Assembly (NCBI GenBank): GCA_014529385.2
Contig: CM043963.1
Span: 94,526,412-94,583,411 of the forward strand
Length of the DNA stretch: 57,000 nucleotides
DNA from: Adiantum capillus-veneris
Lineage: Eukaryota > Streptophyta > Polypodiopsida > Polypodiales > Pteridaceae
Direction of reading: 5' to 3'
Each line of letters opens with the position of its first letter. Within the stretch, counting starts at the first letter, position 1. This document shows, piece by piece, positions 1 to 14,910 of this stretch. The notes below the pieces were generated by a model. That model worked only from the letters and a program-made list of their open reading frames with translations, was not told the DNA's origin and ran no database searches. Made by a program: the position numbers and the translations under genes.

Positions 1-65
1 CTCATGTAGATGTGTGTGTGTAAGTTATGTGCTCATGAGAAATAGTACCTTGCCTAACCGTACTT

Positions 66-71
66 GTGTGT

Positions 72-143
<72 letters not shown>

Positions 144-148
144 GCGTG
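66..148. repeat. (TG)n microsatellite with TA/CG interruptions
   Basis: A long TG dinucleotide run, interrupted by TATG near the start and by two CG steps near the end. The 60 bases before it recur at 9,338-9,400 in front of another TG run. The bases after it form the hairpin at 171-210. His-Thr or Cys-Val reading frames across it are artefacts of the repeat. Confidence 0.97.
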
Positions 149-170
149 GCCCTTCTCCAACCCTAGAAGA

Positions 171-210
171 GGTTCCACATGGTGGGAGGTAGGGCCCACC
201 ATGTGGAACC
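171..210. other. Perfect 16-bp hairpin next to the (TG)n tract
   Basis: The left arm at 171-186 (GGTTCCACATGGTGGG) is perfectly complementary to the right arm at 195-210, with an 8-base loop. Related hairpins follow the TG tracts at 11,392 and, less exactly, 5,081. On the minus strand the order is hairpin then (CA)n, which resembles the 3' end of some non-LTR elements, but no LINE coding sequence is attached. Confidence 0.85.
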
Positions 211-2365
211 CTCCCTCAACCAAGTGGAATCAAATGCGAGTTTATTCACAAAAAAATGTTATCCTGTGTTCAAAAGATATTCACACATATGTGTTTTCAA
301 AGGGTACCTTTTGATAAAAGTGGTACCTATAGGGCTTATAGACGTATCTATTACAAATAGGGATAGATCATGGTAGCATACATAACATATATTGTAATAT
401 GCAGACTATATATCGTCACTAATACCATTTATTAGAGAAAAGATCAATGCCAATAATAGGGATACTGGTAAGAGAATTCCTCTTACCCATTACTATATCT
501 AATTTAATTAGATAGGGAGTTGCTTATCTAGAATATAATACTATAAGCTTTTATGTGCTTCATCAGATGAGGAGCCATTGGCCTTAACCCATCCTCTTGG
601 ATTGGGTAAGTCAATTCAAGAGACAAATGATTGTTCTAGGCACATTGTATGGTTCTAGCCCAACCAAAGGCTAGCTAGAAACAGGTATGTGTGTGTTTAT
701 GATTGATTATCAAACTACTGAACCATACAATGGGACTAGAGACTAGACAAGCGTTTCATAAATACATAAACATACATCTTTATAATAGACAAAAATGACA
801 GAGACAAGATAGTACAATTGACAACATTTAGACAGGAAGTATTGATACCAATTGTATCACTTATGTATATACATACATATCAAAGAAGTGTATACAAGGA
901 CTATCTATACATTCTTAAAAACAAAACCAAACAGTGGATGATCTCCATAGTATCCAAAGGGAAACACCATCCTAGTTAATTTGAAAATGCAGCATGTTCA
1001 TATAATTGCAATTTTCATGCATACATATTGAACCTTTTAAATGACACTATCATATAAAATCTCATGCGTAGATTATGACAGCATGTTTGTTGGATCAAAT
1101 CTAAATAAACATCAAGAACTTGGCACAATTGAGACCTCAGGCAAGATTATGCATCAGTGTTCTTAAAGTTTCCAGCTTCCATTTTCCTCATGTTGAAGAC
1201 GTTAGTCTGTGTCCCCAAAGTCTTACTGTCTTTTATGCTGAATAAACTCTACTCCATTTGTATAAAGATGTAAAAAAATGATCACCATTTGATGCATTCT
1301 TGAATGTATAAGCATCACGGATTTCTTTTGAAAAAACATATTCAAACTGAATATGTAGAAATGCATCCTTCTTTCATAGAAAAGAGAATGGGGATTACAT
1401 CCACAGAAAGACCGTTATTACACTCAACTCATTTAAGATTGTCATCTTACTGCTTTTTATTCTATAAATATCATTCTTAACTTGTATAAAATTGTAGATA
1501 AACTGATCACCATCTGATGCATTATTGAATGTAGATGCAAACTCATTGTTTTGAAAAAACCAATGTACTGAGTAGGTGTACCTACCTGCATTTTGGATTT
1601 GCTTCTTTCATATACTCAAGAATAGGAAATGTGTATAGGATGGTCATCTCAACAACCATCACTCATATAGAATCCACACGATGAACGTCCAACCGTCCTC
1701 TTCATTTTAAAGTTAATAACCATTTATAAGCTAGACTATGTACACAAAAAATTCCGCAACATTTCCTTTGTATATGCTTAGTCATTGCAAAAAAATCCAA
1801 TCAATATCATCGCCCATGAGACCCTCGCATGGAGTTGTATGCAAAACAGATAGTAACAATCATTTTCATAGACAAATGTTGTTTTTTCTTTTAGTTCTAT
1901 CTAGCCTTGATGCATTCAGGACAATGAATCGGTCTGGCATACCATCCGATCTCTATATAAATTGCATGACGTGAGAAATAAAAACCCACATTTATCATTA
2001 AGTTTCAGCTGATTAGATGTCAAAACACAACACTTGTACACTTTCTCCAAATCATGAACAAAAAAAGCAATGTTTTAAGAAACTCTAACTACTTACAAAG
2101 TAGGTGCACATGCACCTACTTGAATGTTGTGTTTGCCTTGAGAAACAGCCACACGAGACAGCAAGAGTAGCATTTCTAGTCCAATCCATAATCTAATATG
2201 CTTGTGTGGGCCAATGTCTGAGATTTTTCAGCAGTTATTTCAAATCTTCAAGGCCAGAGTAGACCACTGAGGTGTGTTTATTTGAGGCAAGTAGATATCG
2301 AGAAAAATGATTAAGAAAGATTACCTATCGATGGTTGATAGCGAGTGACTTACAATGCATGCATA
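211..2365. other. Unassigned AT-rich sequence
   Basis: No convincing coding sequence, RNA gene or transposon protein was recognised. The only open frames are short (about 60-80 codons) with no family resemblance. It separates the first TG/hairpin unit from the first long copy of the (TG)n-bounded repeat. Confidence 0.6.
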
Positions 2366-2392
2366 TGTGTGTGTGTGTGTGTGTGTGTGTGT
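2366..2392. repeat. (TG)n microsatellite, left edge of repeat copy A
   Basis: About 13 TG units run directly into the conserved start of copy A (TAGTTGTTAAAC). The same junction is seen at 5,796/5,797, 9,464/9,465 and 13,288/13,289. Confidence 0.95.
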
Positions 2393-5784
<3,392 letters not shown>

Positions 5785-5796
5785 GTGTGTGTGTGT

Positions 5797-8503
5797 AGCT
5801 GTTAAACTAAATAAATAACACACCAATGAACAAGATGTTCAAAAATATGACTGGCTAAACATGTCAAGGCAAAGATAAGTATAGAAACAATTTAGTCTTT
5901 GAATCATAACTGTACAATATAGTAAGAATGAAGTATCATTCTAAAGGAATTTGTACAAAGGTATCAAAAACTATCCCAATTGCATCATTAAATGTTTCCA
6001 AAGTCAGAGTGCAACAAGCTAAACCTCTTTAAGCCAAGATAGAATTCTCACCTGCATCCATATAGTCAAGACAACAGATATGTTAGACTTGGCTACGTAT
6101 GGCAAACTTCAAAGAAACTAGCTACTGTCATGTATATTTATAGTAGATAATATCATTAGTTTTTTCTGCATTTCAAAGTAAATCTACCAAAATTGCTTTT
6201 TATAACAATTCTTTTCTAATATAAAACAACTTTTTACTTGTGAAAGGAAGTCGTCTGCACCGTACCATTCAAAGTATTCTCTTAGCTAAACATTGCATGA
6301 AAAAACAACCAAAGTAATTAGAAAGTTTTTCTTCCGAGCTCAGTGAGAAGGCCCAAAGTACATTTGTCCATTTTGAAGAATTCCAACCTATTTAGTGCCA
6401 AGGCCAGAATTCAATATTTTATTTCAGCTAAACCAAGTGAGCAAATCTGCCTAGATTTTTTAGAAGAAGATGTTTTTTCAGATATTCCAAAAACTTTGAC
6501 TACCCAGTGTACCCAAACTAGGTAGTAAAATGCCATCAAAAAGATAAGCTAGCTGTAAAAAGATTTGGATATAAGCTAGATATACAAGACCCAAAAAGGC
6601 CAACCAGTAATCAGCAGTCAAGGAGTAGGTAAAGCAAACCAGTAACCCCACCGAGGCATGTTAGCAGAGCCAGAGTTAGAGCTAGAGCCAGAGCTGGCCA
6701 ACCAGATCTAGTAAAAAAAGAACCAGTTTTAAGCTAATAAACGAAGTAACAAGCTGCAGATTCAATGATTTGTCAATGCAAGTAGACTCCCCCATATCAT
6801 ACCATACACATGTAGTAGAGTAATAAAAGGCCAGCTTAGTATTTCACAAGGTCAGATCAAAATCTAAGTAAATTCTTTTTTATAAAAACCAGTTTATGTC
6901 AGAAGCCAAACCATGTTTTAATCCTGCAAAACCATAGAGGCCAGTAAAAGGATCTTACAACAGTTTAGAGAGTAAATTTCTAGAGTAAGAGAGGTGTCAG
7001 AGAAGTGCCAGCTAGAGCTAGAGCCAGAGCAAGAGCCATACCCTGAGCATCAATGTTTCAGATTTTTTGCAAGTTGAATGTATCATACCCAGATAAGTAA
7101 CTGCAACTTTCCAACTTCAGATTTTGGCAGCATAACCAGCAATATCATTATACTCACCATGAGTAACAAATTTAATGTAGTGAAACATCAAATTTTCAAC
7201 AGTTTCCATGTTAAAAACCAGTAATGCCACCAGGTTTTTACAAAAGTACCAAACCAAAACCAGATCAATGTCGGTCAGAATTATTGTCAAGTATGTATGT
7301 ATACAGTCTGCATTCATTTTAAGGCAGTACCCCTAAGAGCGAGATGAATTAGAATGTTTTATGCATGAAAATGGTCAAATATTAGCTAGATAACCAATGC
7401 CAACCAGCAACCAGTCCCTGGTTGTAGGTAAATCAAAGCCAACAAGCATACCATATAAGTTTATAGAAAAAAATCCTATTTTGTGCTTCAAGTCATCAGT
7501 GACCAAGTAGTTTCCCAAGTCCTATTGCAATAGTTGTAAGAATGCCACTAAATATCAGTAGCAAAAACACATTATCTCTTTGCCTTCAACAACCAAAAAC
7601 GACATAGAGCATCCCCCTTTTGCAATCAAAGTTCCAAGGTAAGAACAAGAAGTTGTACTACAGTTAATGAAGTCTCCCCCATATTACAATATCACCGAAG
7701 CCTAGTTAGGCCAAATCATCCAACATGAACACCCCTTTTTTTATTGAATGTAACATAATCAACTGCAACTATCAGAATATGGCAGCATTAAAAAACACCC
7801 ATCTTTTATACATTAACAGAAAAAACTCTTGTCATGGAATAGTGGTGAAAAGCAAATGTGGAAAAATTGCAAAGTAAGCCCTAAAGATAGTGAATAGAAA
7901 ACCTTGAAGTAGAAACCCTCCAACAGTCAGCACAGTAGCAGCAAAAAAAAAAAAGTTGTTACTACAGTGCCAATCATCAACTAGTCTTGTAGACTATCCT
8001 CCACACCAAGAAAGTAAATACCAAGACCTCGTCTAAATGAGGAGAAGAGCCCCTCACCTTATATGGTAGAGGAGGCAGGGAGGATTGCCAAAAAGTACTC
8101 ATATGCTGGAATGCTGCATCAGCCAAGAATCAATCATCCATAATAAGCGTGTAGGACGTATAACAGCTACACATCCCTCTAGGTGAGGTAGGCAGAGACC
8201 TCGAGCCAAGTAACCCTACTTTCCAGCGTGGTTAGTAGAGCAGGTGTTATGCGTCGCGACATAATGATACGGAAATGCATCGATCAAAAATAAAATCACC
8301 ACACATGCCTAGGTAGTAAGGGCCCTAAAAGGGTTTTAAGTGAAATTGGTAGGAGCTAGGGTAAGAGGTGATACCCATATGGTAGCATTTTACTCAACCA
8401 TGCAAAAAGTAGGTTAGCAGTACCAATTCCGAGTTTTTTTCCTTTCCCCTTGGAAATCTTTAGGCTATGAGTAGGTTTACTATGGTCAGTTATTGTGACA
8501 AAG
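5797..8503. mobile_element. (TG)n-bounded non-coding repeat, copy B (2.7 kb)
   Basis: Full-length partner of copy A, preceded by a short TG run (5,785-5,796) and followed by another (8,504-8,523). Long stretches match copy A almost base for base, for example the starts after the TG run and the final kilobase. Copy B has about 70 extra bases near 7,005-7,080 built from GCCAGAGC-like units. The sequence between A and B is unlike that between B and C, so the array is not a simple head-to-tail amplification of one longer unit. No coding capacity was recognised. Confidence 0.7.
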
Positions 8504-8523
8504 TGTGTGTGTGTGTGTGTGTG
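8504..8523. repeat. (TG)10 microsatellite, right edge of copy B
   Basis: A short TG run follows GTGACAAAG exactly as at the end of copy A. The bases after it do not form the hairpin seen after copies A and C. Confidence 0.9.
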
Positions 8524-9337
8524 GTCTTGTCGTTGGTGCATGTAAGCACTGAGAGCAAGGCTCTAAATTGTTACAACCAATGATATCAAGGCTATAGTCC
8601 TAGCACATGAGAGCTCTTTAGTGTTTTTTGATGGTTATGCATGCTTGTGAAGCACTGGTAGCATGGATTTTGTAGGATGGTGTATGCTCAGAATGAATGC
8701 TCAATACACTTTTGCCGCGTGAGCAAGGGTTTAGGCAGGCGAAGTAGTAGATGCTCGAGTTGAAGTGTGTGTGTGACTGACTGAAAGATTTTAATGTTGA
8801 AGTGGTGCTCAAAAATAGTAAGAGTGGATACACCACAAAAGCTAGCTACCCATCTTCTAAGTGTGGGCCCTAATTTCAAGGCACCACCACCTTGGAAGGC
8901 TTATCTGTATATATTTTCTTCTGAATCAGAGATAGCAAGAGCGAGTCACACAAGAGAAGGGGAAACAATATCCATTGTCGAGCCTATCAAGTTTAGGTTT
9001 TGAAACTCAAGCAAAGCAAAAAAAAAATGTTATGGTTGGCACGTTGAAGATAGTCTAAAGTTTAGGTGGATAAGCCTAAAGTGTAGGGATGGGTGATGCA
9101 TCAAGTGTGTATAGCAGATTAACCCAGGGTATATAATAGCTGCATTAGAAAACCCTCAATATTAACATTAGAGTAAGTTCGCGTACATGCCCATATCCAT
9201 GTAGGGTTACTGGTCTAAATCACAAGACATTGTCCAAGGTCTTCATAGACGATGAATGATTTATGTATGCAGAAGAGGGAATGCAACCACTTTATATTGA
9301 AGAAGCTCAATTTAGAGACTACAAGGTTATTAAGGCC
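8524..9337. other. Unassigned spacer between copies B and C
   Basis: No gene or repeat was recognised. There are only short open frames of about 60-70 codons on either strand, with no family resemblance. Confidence 0.5.
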
Positions 9338-9398
9338 CGTGTAGATGTGTGTGTGTAAGTTATGTGTTCATGAGAAACGGTACCTTTCCTAAGCGTAC

Positions 9399-9464
<66 letters not shown>
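9338..9464. repeat. Second copy of the window-start flank plus (TG)n
   Basis: Bases 9,338-9,400 repeat bases 5-66 (GTAGATGTGTGTGTGTAAGT and onward through CGTACTT) with a few substitutions, and then enter a TG run of about 32 units. Here the TG run leads into repeat copy C, whereas at the window start the equivalent run leads straight into the hairpin segment. Confidence 0.85.
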
Positions 9465-9466
<2 letters not shown>

Positions 9467-11391
9467 TTGTTTTACCATAAATAATAAGACATAATTGAAC
9501 TTATACATTCAAAAGACAGATGGCTCCAGAGAGAAGGAATGATAAGTACAAAAATAACTCAGTCTTAGAATCATCTTTGTACAATGTTTATATGAGTGAA
9601 GCCTCATTTCAGTATATAGATTTCAGAAGTACTTCCCTTGCCATAGGTGCATGTGTATTCATGTAAGGATAACTGCTTAAAGCCAAAAAAAACATCCCAA
9701 GATAAGATAGAGTCCTTACATGCATCCATCCAAACAAGACAACATATATGTTAGCCTTGAATGTGTTTTACAGGTATCAAATGGACTATACCAGTTGTTA
9801 TCCATGTCCATCTTTATAAAAAAAATTAGAAACTTTCATGCCTAGTTTAAAGTATTTATATTCCAAAAAACATTTATCACCCAAAGTCTAAAAAAGGAGC
9901 CTAAAGAAATTTTCCTTTTAACAATATTAAACAAGTTATTGATAATTTATGACAGATAAAGTTTATCCCCAATTAGGGTTTATGGCATCTCCTTCCTCAA
10001 ATTTTGTATGTTACTTACCTTCATTCTCTGATGAGTAAGTCAATTTGCAGAGATCTTTAGATATGAACATGGTATCTAGCCAACTTTGAGCCAGAAAGTC
10101 AATACGCAATTGGGAAACAACCCCAGTTTCTATCAGTAATTCATGCGCTAAGTGAAAGAAAAAAACTAATACCTCATCAAGTCAAAAGACCAATAAACAG
10201 TAAGGTACAACTAGAATGCTATAAGACAATCAGCTAACCCCCAACCAATGGTCAATGCAGAGCCACCGTAAGCAGTAGCAGGATCATATCTTAACCCATG
10301 TTTGCTAGCTCATTCAGCCATTACAATATAAACTAGACAACCCACATAATGGGCTTTACCCGGCTAAGCAATAAGTAACAACAATCCACAAAAGTGCCAT
10401 AAACTGTTTAGCAAGGACAACCACGGTGGTTTCTCATACCAAGCTAAGCGGTCGATTATGTCTCCCAATATTTTTTTTCAAGTTTTTAATTATGTACCGT
10501 CATCATTAGAAAATAAGAAACATTGAAAATATGGGTAAGAAGACCCCTTTATTCCCAAAATTTTCACACTATGTACCCGCAATGTGTTATGAATAATGAA
10601 CAACAACAAAAAAACCAGTAGCAATACCTAGTCATGCCTCAAAACAACCTTTCCAACTATTCATCATATGATGCCAGTCATAGCCGACCACTGTAGTGGA
10701 CCTTACCAGGCTAAGGAACGAGGAACAACACCCCTTAGTAATGCTTCTTATTGTCAAACCGAGCTAACCATACAATGGTCCAACCATCAATATTTTATCA
10801 TGCACTGCTAAGTATAGTGAACCCGACCATTAAGTATAGCACTGCTAAGTACAGTCTTTTTTTATGCCACAATGCTTACCATTTAAATTAAAAAAATGAC
10901 AGAAACGAGATAATTAATGCTAAGCTTACTGGACAACCTGAGTTGGTTGTGTTGTAAGTTCCATGTTGGGTGCAACAGAGGTAAAAAAAACACGCAGTCC
11001 TCACACTTAACACAAGTAGAACACACACAAAGCTAAGTGAGGGGCAGAATTCGTCCTCACCTCGTTAAATAGAAGAAGAAAGGCCGCCATCACTCATGGC
11101 TAGTTGCTTGCAAAGCGTACTGAGTAGATTGAGCTCCCCCTGGGGACTCGCAGATGAGTAGCCGTCTGCGATGTAGTCCGGCATAGTAGGGTTACCATAG
11201 CGCCTCATGGCATAGTAAATGAGGGCACTAAGTAGTATTTTAGCCATGCCTTGTAACTATCATGACATTTTAAGGGTTCTATCCCATATCTAGTAAAAAG
11301 GTGTGGGTCTTTTTAAACCCAGAGTGTCAACCATCTATGGCATACTACAGCCTAATTTGATGCTTGAAAAAACTACAAGCAAGTAGTGAAG
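9465..11391. mobile_element. (TG)n-bounded non-coding repeat, copy C (1.9 kb, diverged)
   Basis: It begins TAGTTGTTTTACC after a TG run and ends GTAGTGAAG before another. The first 400 bases closely match copy D (13,289). Scattered landmarks match copies A and B, such as the AAGTGAGGGG segment near 11,036 against 4,616. It is shorter and clearly older or from another subfamily. There is no coding capacity. Confidence 0.65.
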
Positions 11392-11474
11392 TGTGTGTGT
11401 GTGTGTGTGTGTGTGTGGCCATCCCCAACCTAGGAAAAGGTCCACTTGGTAAGGGATAGGCCACCAAGTGGACC
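11392..11474. repeat. (TG)n plus 12-bp perfect hairpin
   Basis: The TG run at 11,392-11,417 is followed by GGCCATCCCCAACC, closely matching 149-166 (GGCCCTTCTCCAACCC). A hairpin follows with arms at 11,439-11,450 (GGTCCACTTGGT) and 11,463-11,474, perfectly complementary. It is homologous to the 171-210 hairpin, and both arms differ between the two sites while staying paired. Confidence 0.85.
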
Positions 11475-13268
11475 TATCCCCCTTCCATTGATTCATCAAT
11501 AAGAAAATTGACATTGTATTTAAATCCAGGAAACTTGTTTTCAAGTAGTAACTTCCAAAAAAACTTAATAAGTGTCTTCCTAGCAAACCCATTTTTTTCA
11601 AACAAATTAATAAGATTATGTATGTCTATCAGCACATACGTAGCATGGGAAGCTTTATATACGATGGGTAGTAATCGTTATAAGACATTTTTAATGATCT
11701 CGTGCTTTGGGCTTGAAGACAGGTTATAGTATCACAATGCAATTTTTCCTTCTTCCAAGAAAGGGATGAATGGTATCCCCCAATTAATGGCCTATGAAGT
11801 GTTATTTGCATGTTTAGAAACACCATAGATCAATATTGTTGGGATGTTTCCTTGAGTTTCAATATGTTCAAAGGATACATAGAAAAGGGGTCCTCTACGG
11901 ATGAGGGATTGCAATGCAACAAACGTCTATCTACATCCTTATTATTAATAAGCAAGATATCATATGTGTATCTTTATAAGCATAAAAGTGCAATAATCAT
12001 GTCTAGTTTTCCTAACCAAATTTTATGTATAAACTTAAACTCAAACCATCCTAACCATAGAGGTGAACAAGAATATCCCATGGACAGCAACCACTATCCT
12101 CAACTTTGGTCATGCAACTTTGTCATAAGAGAACAATAACCACCAAATTATACATCTCTCAAGCAAACAATGCTAGTGCAGCAAGGATCCAACCTCATCA
12201 AATAATACCCGTAGCCAAAACAAGTATCTGGAATATACCATTGTAGATCAAGTCAAATGCACCATTTATACACAAGACGACTGAGACTAAAACTGTTGTT
12301 GTATTAACCAGAAAACCAATCATTAGTAGAGAAAAGATGCAATGAGAATTTAAACACAATAGAGGAATTATACTAAGCATGCTAAAAAAAATTGCCTATT
12401 CAATTAATAGACGACAGATCAGGCCACCTCAAAAGAGTAATCAATACTTGCTTAGAAACCACAAAAAAACAACATGCGGTTTGGTACACACTTGAGAGGT
12501 AGCATTTTGCTCATTAAGTTTCATACTATAGTATTCAGGACAGCAGACACAACAACAACCCTTACTCTTTATTGAAACAGTAAATCAAGGCTAAATGCGA
12601 GATTTAAAAACCTCATCTATTTAAAAAAGTGCTAGTTGAGCCAATCAACCTCCAATTTCCTTGAAGTTTGCACAACGTTCAACATATCCAGTGATAAATC
12701 CTGATGCAATCCAAGGCTTCAGAGGCTAACTTAGCCTCATATGAATTGTAGCACTACCCAAAGTCCACTCTCCAAGAAATTACAGAGGAGAGAAGGAGGG
12801 AAAGAGAATGTATGAATTGGTATGCAAGGGAAAGGGGGGGAGAGTGGGGGAATTTATGTCAAGAGGATGGCAGATTTGTAGGAATGGTTGGCAGACATAA
12901 GGGATCACCAATCGAAGCCACGGTTGCCAGAAGTAAACGCATGGAAAAGGGCATGAGTTAATGCCATGCGAGACAATATGATGCCACCCGATAGGTGTGA
13001 GCCATAATAGCATAAGGAAGTGTTCGCACAAATGGAAGGAAAGCCCAATTTAGGGGATGGGCCACACACAATAGATAGGGCCTCTTTAATATTAAGTTAA
13101 AGGTTTTTAGGCCAAGAGGTAACTCATAAATAAAGCCCATAGTAGTCCCAGAGAATGTAAGTGCAAGAAAATGGATTTTTTATGCACTAGATCAAAAAAT
13201 CTAAGGTACAAGTAGAGGTAGTTTTAAAAGATTGATCCTACCAGCAATCATTAAGGTATAAGTGACAT
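11475..13268. other. Unassigned sequence between copies C and D
   Basis: Several short open frames exist, the longest about 109 codons at 11,810-12,139 (+), but none resembles a known family. Codon composition is that of the AT-rich background. Confidence 0.5.
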
Positions 13269-13790
13269 GTGTGTGTGTGTGTGTGTGTAGCTATTTTTAC
13301 TTATATAATAGGACATAAATGAACTTTAACATTCAAAAGACAGCTGGCTTTAGACAAAAGGCAATGATTAGCACAAAGCAACTCAGTCTTAGAATTACCT
13401 TTGTACATGGCTTATGAGAATGAGGTCTCATTCTAGTATACAATGATAATGACCCATTAAAGAAATAATTTCCAAGTAGTAGGAGCAAGTGAAATTATGG
13501 ACAGTCATTTGCTTCAAGCCAAAAAAAATCCAAGAAAGAATAGATTCCTGACTTGCATTCATCCAAACAAGACAACAGATACGTTAGCCTTGAATGTGTT
13601 TTACAGGTGTCAACACACTATATCAATTGTTATCCATGTCCATCTTACAATGTTTTTACTTAAAACAAATGTCCAAAGTGCATATGTATTTCAATCTTGT
13701 AAAAAATACTTTTTAAGCTTTGTAAAAAAGGCCATTACCCCTTTGAATTATGGTAGTTATTATAACTATGGTTTCTATATAGCCCAGTCC
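13269..13790. mobile_element. (TG)n plus truncated repeat copy D
   Basis: The TG run at 13,269-13,288 is followed by a segment matching the start of copy C, for example the shared stretch around AACAAGACAAC and GCCTTGAATGTGTTTTACAG. Similarity fades after about 13,690, and no closing TG run is found, so this copy is 3'-truncated. Confidence 0.65.
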
Positions 13791-14910
13791 ATTCCATGGG
13801 GGTGTTAGGGATGGACACCTTACATCCATAGCCTCGCACTAATGGCACCTCAGTCTATGGCCCCTTCTTACTGTCCTACTCTCCTTTCATCCTAGGGTCC
13901 CACTCCCATGGCATCGCAAGGTCCCACGCCACTCCATTCCACTACAGCTTTGCCCGAGCACCGTTGATGTTCTTTTTCTAGCAATGCACGTCGATGTTCG
14001 TCTTAGGGCAGTGCGTGTTGAAAGATGGAGTGACAGGGGGATCTTGTGGATTTTCTTGTTTTGGAAGTGGGAGGGGACGAACTCCCCTATTTTAGAGCAT
14101 GTCATCTCAAACACAGAGGACGAGGATACTGACGCACCCATGCCAAATATACATGGGCATTACTATAGGGTAAAGTACGATGGGAAGGTGGATTTTGGTA
14201 CAACATAGGAAAGGGCGTTTTGACGCCATCTTTAGACTCTTATACATTGGATGTCTAAGAAATGTTTTATAAAGTCTAGAGATCATTTATCCGATCATAC
14301 ATGCTGCATTGAGGACGTGTTGCATGCTAGATTTTCAATGCATGCGATCAATTTTTTTCACAACAATGGTTGGAGGGCTACATAGAAATATTTTTGAAAA
14401 ACAAACAGCCCAGTGTACAATGCCTAGCGGCCAACCAAGTTAGAGATCTAGACACGAGCTATCATGGTGGCAACACACAGATGCCGAGTGGGAGTGGAAA
14501 ATGCAAAAAAAGAGCGATCAGACTGCAATGGTCTCATCATACAGACAACAACGTGAAGCTTGAGCCAAACAAACTCCCATGCACTATGGCTTAGAAGGCA
14601 AAGCAGCACAGAAGGACAAATATGTAAGATTGGTTAAATTACAACTTGAAATCGATGATTATAAAGATTTTTAGTTGATGATTTGTTGTTGTTATTGCTA
14701 CCTTAGAAAAATATCACTCTTAGTTGACCAACCAGAGAGATAATCAAGTTTTGGGGGCGGCATACAAAATTGGAAACTTGGTGATGGTTATTGGAGAACA
14801 ATCACATCTCTCGTGAGCAATTCGATGCAGCAGTTGGATCACTATAAGCGGTAATTTTAAACAAATAATATTGTATCAATTGTTTTGAGCCGTTGATATT
14901 TGTTTAATTT
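13791..14910. other. Unassigned, locally GC-richer segment
   Basis: The 13,800-14,220 stretch is GC-richer than its surroundings and holds overlapping short frames (13,984-14,208 + and 13,887-14,141 -). Another frame lies at 14,370-14,594 (+). None shows a recognisable domain. It may be part of an unidentified element that truncates repeat copy D. Confidence 0.4.

Noticed and set aside
2-223. Long His-Thr or Cys-Val open frames across TG/CA tracts (also near 5.1, 32.4 and 35.2-36.2 kb)
   Set aside because: Dinucleotide repeats have no stops in any frame; these frames do not reflect genes.
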